64,000 nucleotides of DNA from Crocodylus rhombifer (lineage: Eukaryota > Chordata > Crocodylia > Crocodylidae), in the NCBI GenBank assembly GCA_038503035.1, contig JAVSML010019175.1:82968-146967 (forward strand), written 5' to 3'. A model generated the notes under the pieces. The model ran no database searches. It was given only the letters and a program-made list of their open reading frames with translations, and had not been told where the DNA came from. Numbering within the stretch: the stretch's first letter is position 1; every line of letters starts with the position of its first letter. This document shows, piece by piece, positions 58,701-64,000 of this stretch. The position numbers were made by a program, and so were the translations under genes.

Positions 58701-59803
58701 GACAAGTTGGATTTCCTGGATGGAGAGCATCCACCACCTCGGGGGAAGAAGGAAGGAGCTGGAGGTCAAAGAGTAAAGAAAGGGTATGATTGGAGGTGGG
58801 GGCCAGGGATGCATCAGGAATTGGTAGCTGCCCAGTCTTGTGTGGAAGTGCTTTGCAGGAGAGTGATCAGCCCAGTTGTTTTCTGGGATAGGGGCACTGA
58901 AGAGGCCAGAAGAGTCTTTTTTCTGTTCTTTGCTCCCTAGGGAGACATTACTGCTTCCAGCCTTCCCTTATGGAGGGGACAAGCTAGTTATGGACTGGAT
59001 GGAGCAGTGCCTTGAGTGAATTTTGGGCTTTTTTTCAATGAGAAGACATAGGACATCAGAAAATGACAACTAGGATGTGGAGAGAGGTAGTTAGCCATGT
59101 TAGTCTGAGGTTAGTTTATCCAGGGTGTGGCCGTGCTGCCAGGAGTGAACTGATAGGAAGTTTCTCCACAGATCCTGTGTGCCTTTTGGGACTTGGTGAA
59201 GAGGGGCTCTGTCAGTGACTAGCTGTTTCTGTTTCAGGCCAAACGCCAAGCGACGCTACAAGAACCAGAAGTTTGGGTTTGGTGGTAAGAAAAAAGGCTC
59301 AAAGTGGAACACACGCGAGAGTCATGATGATGTGTCCAGCTTCCGGGCAAAGGTGGCCCATAACAAAGTCTCTGGGAAAGCTGGGAAGAAGGGCTTCAAT
59401 GTGAGTGAGAAATGTGCTGTGGACTAACAGCCCAGGGGTCGGGAGGGAGGGGCAGCACTAGGCTCAGGCTGCACAGGGAGAGCTGTGTCTGCTGTGAGCC
59501 TGGCACCTAAATACTGGATGTGGGAAGATAGGCTGCACATTTGGGGATTGAGCTTCACTGGTTGCAGACAAGGCTGCTCACGCAGAAAGGACAAGTTCTG
59601 TGGCCAAGATCTTGTGGGTGTCTGAGCATGTGCAGTGTTTATCCTACCCTGTTGTTGGTTGTCCCCCTCCCTCTTATGCTGTATTGCTCTTAGCAAGTTT
59701 CAGGGGCATAGCCAGCAATCTGAACTTGTCTGCTGTCTCTTCTCCTTTACAGAAGAGACCTGGCAAAAAGATGAGGCAGAAAATGAAGAGCCGAGCAGGA
59801 TAG
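46664..59803 (+). CDS. EBNA1BP2: EBNA1BP2 (EBP2), nucleolar rRNA-processing / 60S assembly factor, complete coding sequence
   Basis: Nine coding exons join in frame into 302 codons plus stop, close to the human 306: 46664-46726, 47186-47269, 49123-49289, 55033-55156, 58063-58152, 58329-58404, 58693-58783, 59238-59400 and 59753-59803. The protein has an acidic serine-rich start, the EBP2 core ([27 protein letters not shown]), a basic coiled coil at about residues 140-200 ([18 protein letters not shown]) and a lysine-rich tail ([16 protein letters not shown]) suited to nucleolar targeting. Known of the family: needed for pre-rRNA processing and assembly of the large ribosomal subunit; the name records binding of the human protein to a herpesvirus nuclear antigen. 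The start codon has a strong Kozak context. Intron 3 (5.7 kb) holds three CR1 copies. Confidence 0.96.
46727..47185. other. EBNA1BP2 intron 1
   Basis: 459 bp, moderately GC-rich, nothing recognised. Confidence 0.5.
47186..47269 (+). CDS. EBNA1BP2: EBNA1BP2 coding exon 2 (residues 22-49)
   Basis: The acceptor is CTTCCCTACAG and the donor GTGAGT, 28 codons. The peptide reads [20 protein letters not shown] and then a KKKALNNV tail. Confidence 0.96.
47270..48349. other. EBNA1BP2 intron 2, left part
   Basis: Mostly unique. CAGGGGTTGGAAACC at about 48127 looks like one end of a hAT-type element, but no matching second end was found. Confidence 0.4.
48350..48600 (+). repeat. Minisatellite-bearing repeat family, short copy without minisatellite
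   Basis: Contains AGAATGATGGGGGTGGGG, ACCTAATGCCCCATGCTGCT, ATCGGCTGTTTCTGTCAGCC and ends GGACAGACAGACTTGGGC then TTTTATAATATTAGA, nearly identical to 41582-41790. The minisatellite part is missing. The left edge is approximate. Confidence 0.6.
48601..49122. other. EBNA1BP2 intron 2, right part
   Basis: About 520 bp leading to exon 3; nothing recognised. Confidence 0.5.
49123..49289 (+). CDS. EBNA1BP2: EBNA1BP2 coding exon 3 (residues 50-104 plus two bases)
   Basis: The acceptor is CTCTTTTCCAG and the donor GTAAGT. Contains [16 protein letters not shown] and [11 protein letters not shown]. The final split codon TT|C gives phenylalanine with exon 4. Confidence 0.95.
49419..49786. mobile_element. 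hAT-type non-autonomous element with 18-bp inverted repeats
   Basis: CAGCAGTTTTCAAACTGT at 49419-49436 pairs with ACAGTTTAAAAACTGCTG at 49769-49786 (17 of 18). Flanks CCTGAAAC and TTCTAAAC share 4 of 8 bases, a decayed 8-bp duplication. The CAG...CAAACTG end type is that of Charlie/hAT elements. No transposase is encoded in its 368 bp. It lies in EBNA1BP2 intron 3. Confidence 0.65.
49580..49610 (+). repeat. Short telomere-like TTAGGG run
   Basis: GGTTAGAGGTTAGGGTTAGG and adjoining bases give about four near-perfect TTAGGG units, inside the hAT-type element. Confidence 0.7.
49831..52352 (-). mobile_element. CR1 LINE copy Y, minus strand, endonuclease end to 3' tail
   Basis: About 2.5 kb. The minus strand reads [55 protein letters not shown], linker [20 protein letters not shown] ([29 protein letters not shown]) and, after a 20-30 bp loss and a shift near 50740, FADDTKMWG to the tail GGTCGGAAGGGACCTGAG on plus. 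5'-truncated within the endonuclease. Antisense to EBNA1BP2 in intron 3. Confidence 0.92.
50736..52319 (-). pseudogene. CR1 ORF2 fragment, 527 open codons
   Basis: The open part of copy Y: the C-terminal third of the apurinic-type endonuclease, the linker and the N-terminal half of RT up to [10 protein letters not shown], after which the frame shifts. The FADD catalytic block is in another frame (50092-50835), so no functional RT can be made. Confidence 0.85.
52353..52952 (-). mobile_element. CR1 3' fragment (copy Z), minus strand
   Basis: Tail at 52353 (TTCATAGACTTCATAGAC on plus) followed by the end of ORF2, on minus [60 protein letters not shown], with no stop for more than 170 codons. 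Very similar to the end of copy P; 5'-truncated at 52952. Confidence 0.9.
52953..53389. other. EBNA1BP2 intron 3, AT-rich spacer
   Basis: Unique, AT-rich; separates copies Z and AA. Confidence 0.5.
53390..54826 (+). mobile_element. CR1 LINE copy AA, RT to 3' tail, open reading frame
   Basis: 5'-truncated at [22 protein letters not shown] is open for 448 codons (53395-54741): [57 protein letters not shown], then the C-terminal region, and the tail CTTCTATGATTCTATGAG. Same subfamily as copies B, M and S. It lies in sense orientation in EBNA1BP2 intron 3, about 200 bp upstream of exon 4. Confidence 0.92.
53395..54741 (+). pseudogene. CR1 reverse transcriptase, 448-codon open fragment
   Basis: No stop from the truncated 5' end to the natural ORF2 stop. 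All RT blocks including FADD are present, but the endonuclease, linker and the first RT motifs are missing. Some substitutions ([17 protein letters not shown]...NEGLWDL) mark decay without stops. Confidence 0.85.
55033..55156 (+). CDS. EBNA1BP2: EBNA1BP2 coding exon 4 (residues 105-146)
   Basis: The acceptor is GTCTTCCCAG and the donor GTATGA. Contains [20 protein letters not shown] and [19 protein letters not shown], the best conserved block of the family. Confidence 0.96.
55473..55977. mobile_element. hAT-type non-autonomous element with perfect 13-bp inverted repeats
   Basis: CAGGGGTGTCAAA at 55473-55485 and TTTGACACCCCTG at 55965-55977 are exact inverted repeats. The interior (about 480 bp) is a set of degenerate GC-rich repeats around CATGCACTG and GGCCAG, without a reading frame. 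Flanking octamers ACTTGGCA and CCTTAAGG match only in part. The CAGGGGTG end type is that of the hAT superfamily. It lies in EBNA1BP2 intron 4. Confidence 0.7.
55978..58062. other. EBNA1BP2 intron 4, unique sequence
   Basis: About 2.1 kb without CR1 copies, in contrast to intron 3. 56520-56860 is more GC-rich but shows no known repeat. Confidence 0.5.
58063..58152 (+). CDS. EBNA1BP2: EBNA1BP2 coding exon 5 (residues 147-176)
   Basis: The acceptor is TTCCTAATTAG and the donor GTGAGA, 30 codons. Basic helix with [20 protein letters not shown] and [10 protein letters not shown]. Confidence 0.96.
58329..58404 (+). CDS. EBNA1BP2: EBNA1BP2 coding exon 6
   Basis: The acceptor is CTTATTGCAG and the donor GTGAAA. 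The peptide [20 protein letters not shown] continues the coiled coil. The split glycine codon G|GC joins exon 7. Confidence 0.95.
58693..58783 (+). CDS. EBNA1BP2: EBNA1BP2 coding exon 7
   Basis: The acceptor is TTTCTACAG and the donor GTATGA. Carries [20 protein letters not shown], a conserved acidic patch followed by a variable basic, proline-rich linker. Confidence 0.95.
58784..59237. other. EBNA1BP2 intron 7
   Basis: 454 bp, nothing recognised. Confidence 0.5.
59238..59400 (+). CDS. EBNA1BP2: EBNA1BP2 coding exon 8
   Basis: The acceptor is CTGTTTCAG and the donor GTGAGT. Carries [18 protein letters not shown] and [20 protein letters not shown], the invariant C-terminal EBP2 block. Confidence 0.96.
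59401..59752. other. EBNA1BP2 intron 8
   Basis: 352 bp, nothing recognised. Confidence 0.5.
59753..59803 (+). CDS. EBNA1BP2: EBNA1BP2 coding exon 9 (last) and stop
   Basis: The acceptor is CTCCTTTACAG. The peptide [16 protein letters not shown] ends at TAG 59801-59803, a basic tail like that of mammals. Confidence 0.95.
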   Translation, partial: KRPGKKMRQKMKSRAG

Positions 59804-59961
59804 ATACTGCTTCGCAGCAGGGAAAGGTTCTTTTGCTGCATAGGAGTGCAAAGAGCATTCTTCTTGAAGCATTGAAGTGCAAGATGGGGAACACTGTCTG
59901 TTTCTTTCAAGGATTCGTTTTTTCTTCTACTTAAGCCTTTTAGCCTGGCATCGGTGAGCTC

Positions 59962-59967
59962 ATTAAA
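59962..59967 (+). promoter_or_regulatory. EBNA1BP2: EBNA1BP2 poly(A) signal ATTAAA
   Basis: ATTAAA, the commonest variant signal, lies 159 bp after the stop codon and is followed by a GT-rich stretch. The 3' UTR would then be about 180 bp, with no better hexamer nearby. Confidence 0.7.
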
Positions 59968-60233
59968 CAATTTGCACACAACTCTTCTGGATTCCACTGC
60001 ATCTTCAGTTTGTTGTAGGAGGGGCTTGAAACCTAATCCCATTGTCTCTTTAAGCTATCTCTTCTCACAGCTGTCCCTTATCAGTGCCTAGAATCCTCTG
60101 GGTTAAATGGGAAATGCTGCCTTGTGTGGTGACAACGCAAGAGCCTGACAAAAACTGCAGTCCCTTTCAGGTTCTTAGTACAGCCACTCTTGGGTGGGAA
60201 CATTAAGTGATAAATGTTACACTTCCAAACAGG

Positions 60234-60239
60234 TTTATT
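60234..60239 (-). promoter_or_regulatory. CFAP144: CFAP144 poly(A) signal AATAAA
   Basis: AATAAA on the minus strand (TTTATT on plus) lies 157 bp after the CFAP144 stop codon. With the EBNA1BP2 signal at 59962, the two convergent genes end about 270 bp apart. Confidence 0.65.
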
Positions 60240-60396
60240 TTGTAACCATAATCAACTTACAGGTCTGGCCAGACAAGGATTCCTCCTTCCCAGAAATCAA
60301 TAAGACTACACATGGCACAAGGAGGCAGAACATTGTGTGGAAACCCCAGTCAGCACCCACCTGCCTGCCTCGCAAAGCAGTGCTTGTACTATCACC

Positions 60397-60510
60397 CTAC
60401 TGCATATTTTTGCTGTGTTCCTTCAGGCGCCACATGGCTTCCATGTACTTCGTGATCTCACTCTTCTGGCGTGGGAAGTAGAGCCTGCGGTCAGCGCGGT
60501 CTGTGTTGAT
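60397..60510 (-). CDS. CFAP144: CFAP144 (FAM183A) last coding exon, partial gene
   Basis: Read on the minus strand, a TTTCTGCAG acceptor is followed by 37 codons and TAG (60397-60399). The peptide contains TDRADRRLYFPRQKSEITKY and MEAMWRLKEH, which fits the C-terminal pattern of CFAP144 (RxDRRL...DITxYKAKMWxL in the human protein). Its place next to EBNA1BP2, on the opposite strand, matches the human gene order. Known of the family: a small microtubule-inner protein of ciliary doublet microtubules. Upstream exons were looked for up to the CR1 at 62.6 kb and not recognised, so they lie off the right edge or escape notice. Confidence 0.75.
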   Translation of the reverse strand: MNTDRADRRLYFPRQKSEITKYMEAMWRLKEHSKNMQ

Positions 60511-60929
60511 CTGCAGAAATGAGATGAAATCCAAGCACACACAGTCTAGTAGATGCTCCCTGCTAAAAACAAGGACCCGTAAAATTATTGGCTGCTGTTG
60601 TTGTCTAGAGTTTTCTGAAAGTGCACCAGGACTCTTGCCTCATGACCATAATGCTGCTTCAGGGTATCAGCTGATCACCATTAGGATAAGGAAATCAAAT
60701 GTGATGAACCAAGAGCCTGCATGGCAAGTCCTAGATTTACTGGTGGGTTCTACTAGGATGTGGGTGCTGGGCTTTACAAAAAAGGAACTGAAATGTTTTT
60801 GTAAACTGCACTTCAAAGTGATTCTATAAAAAATGGCATCATGGTGTCCTAGACCTCAGTTCAGATGTGCTCAGCTGTAGAGGTATCTTTTGTTTCCCCT
60901 TCTAGTAACGTGGTCCCACCACGTGGTAC
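60511..60929. other. CFAP144 last intron, AT-rich part
   Basis: Nothing recognised. Confidence 0.45.
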
Positions 60930-61745
60930 CTAGCACACAGGGAGGCTAAGGCCAGAGCTGGGAGCCCCCCAGAGCCTAGTTTTGGGCCCATCCTTCTGTC
61001 CTGCCCAGGCGGTGTCCCCTCATGGCCAGAGCAGCTGTGGCCCATCTCCACGGAACTGTGTGGGCCAGGCCAGGCCTCACCCTGGTGCTGCTGGGTACCC
61101 CCACCCACCTGAGCCTCTGAAGCTCCAGGGCAGCTCCTGGTTCCCGCCCAGCCCCTGCTCTCCAGCTGCCGCCTTCCCAAGAGCCTGGCGGCGCCGGCCT
61201 GCCCCCTTGCTGCCAGGACCCTTCCCTGAGTACCCAGCCCTGGTGCTGTCCCTTCCTGGCTCTCCCGCCTGCACAATGACCCTCCCTAGTGCCTGCCCAA
61301 GCCCTGGCCTTGCCCACCTCTGGGGCTCAGGCAGGCACTGCAGAGAGTCGCTGTGCTGGAGGCTCCCAGCCAGCTCAGTCCTAAGCAGGGGCCCAGGGGT
61401 CTCCTGTGGCTATGCCCCATAGCCAGGCCCTTGCGCTGGGGATGGCTCTGCCCCGCTCACGTGCAGGGAGACTAAGCCTGGAGCTGGGAGTGCCCCCTGC
61501 AAGCCCTGCCTCCTGCCCCAGCCAGGCACCATCCCTTTGCAGGCAGGGTGGTTGCAGCCCATCTTCACAAAGCTGCATGAGTTGGGCCAGGCCCCACCCT
61601 GAGTGCCACTGGGCACCCCCCAACCACCTGCTGCAGCCCAAGTCTGCAGAGCCCTGGGGCAGCCCCCACCTCCCACAGCTACCCTGCCCATCTGGGCTTG
61701 GCCTCTGTGCCCACCAGGCACAGCACGAGCTCTAGAGCTGGGACC
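60930..61745. repeat. GC-rich tandem duplication, units about 520 bp apart
   Basis: Blocks recur in the same order: CAGGGAGGCTAAGGCCAGAG (60939) against CAGGGAGACTAAGCCTGGAG (61465), CCCATCTCCACGGAACTG (61040) against CCCATCTTCACAAAGCTG (61558), and CAGGCCTCACCCTGGTGCTG against CAGGCCCCACCCTGAGTGCC. The units are well diverged. Long frames on both strands come from the GC bias. Confidence 0.65.
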
Positions 61746-62499
61746 TGTGGCTGTTCTGGAGAACCTGAAGAAGCAACTTAAAAATGTTTTGTTTAAATAG
61801 CTTCCTTGTACACCTCCTGGCATGCCCAGTTGCACATGCCGCTGTTTGGCATGTGTGCTGGGGGTTGCCTGTCTCTGGTACAGAGGATTAAAAGGAGCAC
61901 TCAGGCCAGTAACACTGACCATGAGGATGTGTAGGAATATGGAGTGAAGAGGATCTGTTTTTTTTCCTCTGTATATAGCTGATCTTAATTCACCTCTTTT
62001 CAAGACTTTTATCTGTCTCTCCTACTTGCAGCGTGCATCTTTCTAGGCTCCCATGTCTCATTTCTAAAATTCTCAGGCTTTTTCTATTATCTCTTCAGTA
62101 TGTAATGCTCTCTGCTAGTCATCTCACTGCTGCATTTCCTCTTTCTTATATTAGAAATACAAACCTACTTTTTTAATTAAACAAAATGACCTGCCACTTG
62201 TCTAATGCATATAGCATGGAGGTAGCTAAACTCATTTTTAGTTTCCTGGTCCTCTGCCTCAAAGGACCAAACCTTCATTCTCTTTTGGTAAGATCCTTTC
62301 GACCATCCCAGTTGGAACTTGTAGCACCCAGAGGAGAGTCGCCAGTAGCCAGGAAGCCATATGAGTTGACTTGCACTGTGTCGGAATCCACAGGATGAGA
62401 TTTGTCCCCCATTACTCCAAAGGTTGTCCAAGTCTGGCACCTTTTGTAGGCAAGGTAAGTTAAAGGAGTGCTGTTATTTAAGGTAAAACATAAGGTATC
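61746..62499. other. Unique sequence left of the CR1 5' end
   Basis: AT-rich; a 70-codon open frame at 62186-62398 on plus has no recognised family motif. No CFAP144 exon recognised. Confidence 0.4.
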
Positions 62500-64000
62500 C
62501 TGGGAGAAGCAGCAGTGGGAAGCAGCAGCGGGAAGGAGAGGAATCAGGCACACGTGTGTCCCGCACGCACGTGTGCCCCATAACTAACTTCTGACCGGAG
62601 GCAGCGGCGGTGGCAGCAGCAGCAGCAGAGGAATCGGCAGCGGGGGCAGCAGCAGCTGATCCCCCGAAGGTAAGTGGGGCGGAGGGCCTTGGCACAGCTG
62701 AGCCGGATCCGGAGGGGAAGCCCCCCCGGTCCCATATAGCTGAGCCGGTAGGGAGCCGCGCTCCCGAGCCGCGCAGCGCGAACAGAGCGCACAAACAGGC
62801 GCGCTCTGTAAGAGCGCGCCGGCATTTGTGCAGGCGTTCACGCCAGCGGGTGGGCCGGGAGGGCCAGGAGTGGGACTCCTGTACGGGTAGGACGTAGACA
62901 CCACACAGGTCTACAAACAGCAGCTTAGAATGGTGTCTACGAGGAGTGCTGCTAGGGCCTCTGCCCGGGGGGACAAGGCTAACCGGGGCTGGTCTGAGGC
63001 CTCCACCCAGACTGAGCCCATGGGGGAGCTGATGTCCCCCTACCTCCTGGCCTGCGGGGGATCCCCAGCAGGGCCGGGGGGGGCAGAGATTGGGAGCCCC
63101 CACACCTGTCCGGCAGGTGCCCGGCTTAGGGCTCTGGAGGCACAGGTGAGGGAGCTCCGGGAGGAGGTTAGCAGGCTGAGGGGGATCAGGGAGGCGGAGG
63201 AGGAAATTGACAGTTATTTCCTTTCCCTGCAGGACCAGGCACCCAAGGAAGAAGCAGCCCAGGGAAGGACCTCCACAGCAGAGTGGCAGACGGTCACAGC
63301 CAGGACCAGAGCAGCTCGCAGCGAGCAGGTACCAGCTTCTCCAGTCCGACTGGAGAACAGGTACGAGGCCTTGGCGACTCTGCAGGAGATGGAAAGGGAG
63401 GAGGAAACCCTTGGGCAGGAAGAAACGCCACATTCTTCACACTCCAAACAGATCAAGAGATCCGAGAGGACCCAGAAGAGGAGGAGACGCGTGCTCGTCA
63501 TAGGCGATTCCATCCTGAGAGGTGCGGAAGGGCCCATTTGTCGCCAGGACCCTTCACCACGAGAGGTCTACTGCCTGCCTGGAGCTAAGATTCGGGATGT
63601 GACGGAGGTAATCCAGGCCAAGATCAAGCCCACCGATTACTACCCCATGGTCCTTGTCCATGTGGGTACTAATGATGCGGCCAGGAGAACCCCCGATCAC
63701 CTGATGGCGGACTACCAGGCTCTGGGCGGCGTGCTGAGGGAATTCGGTGCACAGGTGGTATTCTCTTCCATCCTACCAGTGAACGGATGCGGCAGACGGC
63801 ATGAGAACTGCATCCGAGAGACCAACTGGCGGCTTCGGCAGTGGTGTCTCGAGGCAGGCTTCGGCTTCCTGGACAATGACCCACACATTACAACGAGGGA
63901 CATGCTCAGCTGGGATGGGCTTCACCTGTCCCCCAAAGGTAAGCGTGTGTTTTCTTACAGGTTGGCGGATCTCCTCCGGCGGGCTTTAAACTAGGCTCGT
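62500..64000 (+). mobile_element. CR1 LINE copy BB, 5' UTR and ORF1, runs off the right edge
   Basis: A GC-rich, CpG-rich leader with GCAGCAGCAG and GGCGGTGGC runs (about 62500-62929) precedes an intact ORF1. This is the only copy in the window with the 5' half of CR1. ORF2 would begin just past position 64000. The exact 5' end is uncertain, between about 62500 and 62600. Confidence 0.8.
62930..63994 (+). CDS. CR1 ORF1 protein with coiled coil and GDSL/SGNH esterase domain, intact
   Basis: 354 codons, ATG 62930 to TAG 63992-63994, no lesion. A basic N-terminus (MVSTRSAARASARGDKANRG) is followed by a coiled coil at about residues 65-105 (LEAQVRELREEVSRLRG) and a linker. From about residue 185 comes a GDSL-type hydrolase: VLVIGDSILRG (nucleophile serine near 194), VHVGTND near 245 and DGLHLSPKG (Asp/His near 329 and 332), so the catalytic set is complete. 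Known of the family: CR1 ORF1 proteins bind nucleic acid and many carry such an esterase, whose role in retrotransposition is unclear. The intact frame suggests a recent insertion. The GC-rich leader is its presumed promoter. Confidence 0.88.
   Translation: MVSTRSAARASARGDKANRGWSEASTQTEPMGELMSPYLLACGGSPAGPGGAEIGSPHTCPAGARLRALEAQVRELREEVSRLRGIREAEEEIDSYFLSLQDQAPKEEAAQGRTSTAEWQTVTARTRAARSEQVPASPVRLENRYEALATLQEMEREEETLGQEETPHSSHSKQIKRSERTQKRRRRVLVIGDSILRGAEGPICRQDPSPREVYCLPGAKIRDVTEVIQAKIKPTDYYPMVLVHVGTNDAARRTPDHLMADYQALGGVLREFGAQVVFSSILPVNGCGRRHENCIRETNWRLRQWCLEAGFGFLDNDPHITTRDMLSWDGLHLSPKGKRVFSYRLADLLRRALN

Noticed and set aside
60930..62499. Further CFAP144 exons
   Set aside because: No minus-strand segment with CFAP144-like motifs between splice sites was found; the open frames are due to GC bias or chance.
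62474..63433. 319-codon minus-strand open frame
   Set aside because: Antisense of the CR1 leader and ORF1; compositional shadow.
1..64000. tRNA, rRNA or small nucleolar RNA genes
   Set aside because: No segment with convincing tRNA boxes, rRNA or snoRNA motifs was noticed by eye; a covariance-model search was not possible.

Overview
This is vertebrate nuclear DNA. It carries split protein genes with GT/AG introns, a CpG-island promoter, poly(A) signals and very many CR1 non-LTR retrotransposons. Several CR1 subfamilies of different ages, plus a micro-syntenic block matching human 1p34.2 (CFAP144 - EBNA1BP2 - CFAP57), point to a reptile. I judge a crocodilian most likely from the style of the CR1 3' ends, with a turtle as the alternative. 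No bacterial, CRISPR, rRNA or tRNA feature was recognised.

Layout. From about 6.6 to 46.3 kb the minus strand holds the first 12 coding exons (747 codons) of CFAP57, a WD-repeat plus coiled-coil protein of motile cilia; its remaining exons lie beyond the left edge. Its introns are filled with CR1 copies. At 45.6-46.66 kb lies a GC-rich, CpG-rich block holding a head-to-head promoter whose start codons are 381 bp apart; it contains an X-box-like (RFX) and ETS-like motifs. From 46,664 to 59,803 the plus strand carries the complete EBNA1BP2 coding sequence in nine coding exons (302 codons), a nucleolar 60S ribosome-assembly factor. Its intron 3 is swollen by three CR1 copies. At 60,397-60,510 the minus strand carries the last coding exon of CFAP144 (FAM183A), tail-to-tail with EBNA1BP2; the poly(A) signals of the two genes are about 270 bp apart. 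From about 62.6 kb to the right edge is the 5' part of a CR1 element with an uninterrupted ORF1 (coiled coil plus GDSL/SGNH esterase).

Repeats. At least 20 CR1 copies or fragments are visible, and some are nested: two younger CR1s sit in one older copy (13.8-18.5 kb), and others are at 34.4-36.05 kb and 25.15-25.86 kb, the last two with 5-6 bp target duplications. A 1.6-kb TG...CA insertion with a TATA box splits the first CR1. Other repeats are a four-copy family carrying an internal GGTCTGACCCC minisatellite, two hAT-type inverted-repeat elements, two palindromic elements and an old repeat seen three times. A decayed coding-like stretch (3.8-6.2 kb, minus) and an unclassified region (25.9-27.7 kb) remain unexplained.

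Two of the three genes serve motile cilia and share the block with a ribosome-biogenesis gene. The only regulatory link I can infer is the shared promoter of CFAP57 and EBNA1BP2. Exon limits were set by reading frame, splice dinucleotides and recalled vertebrate orthologues; no alignment was run.
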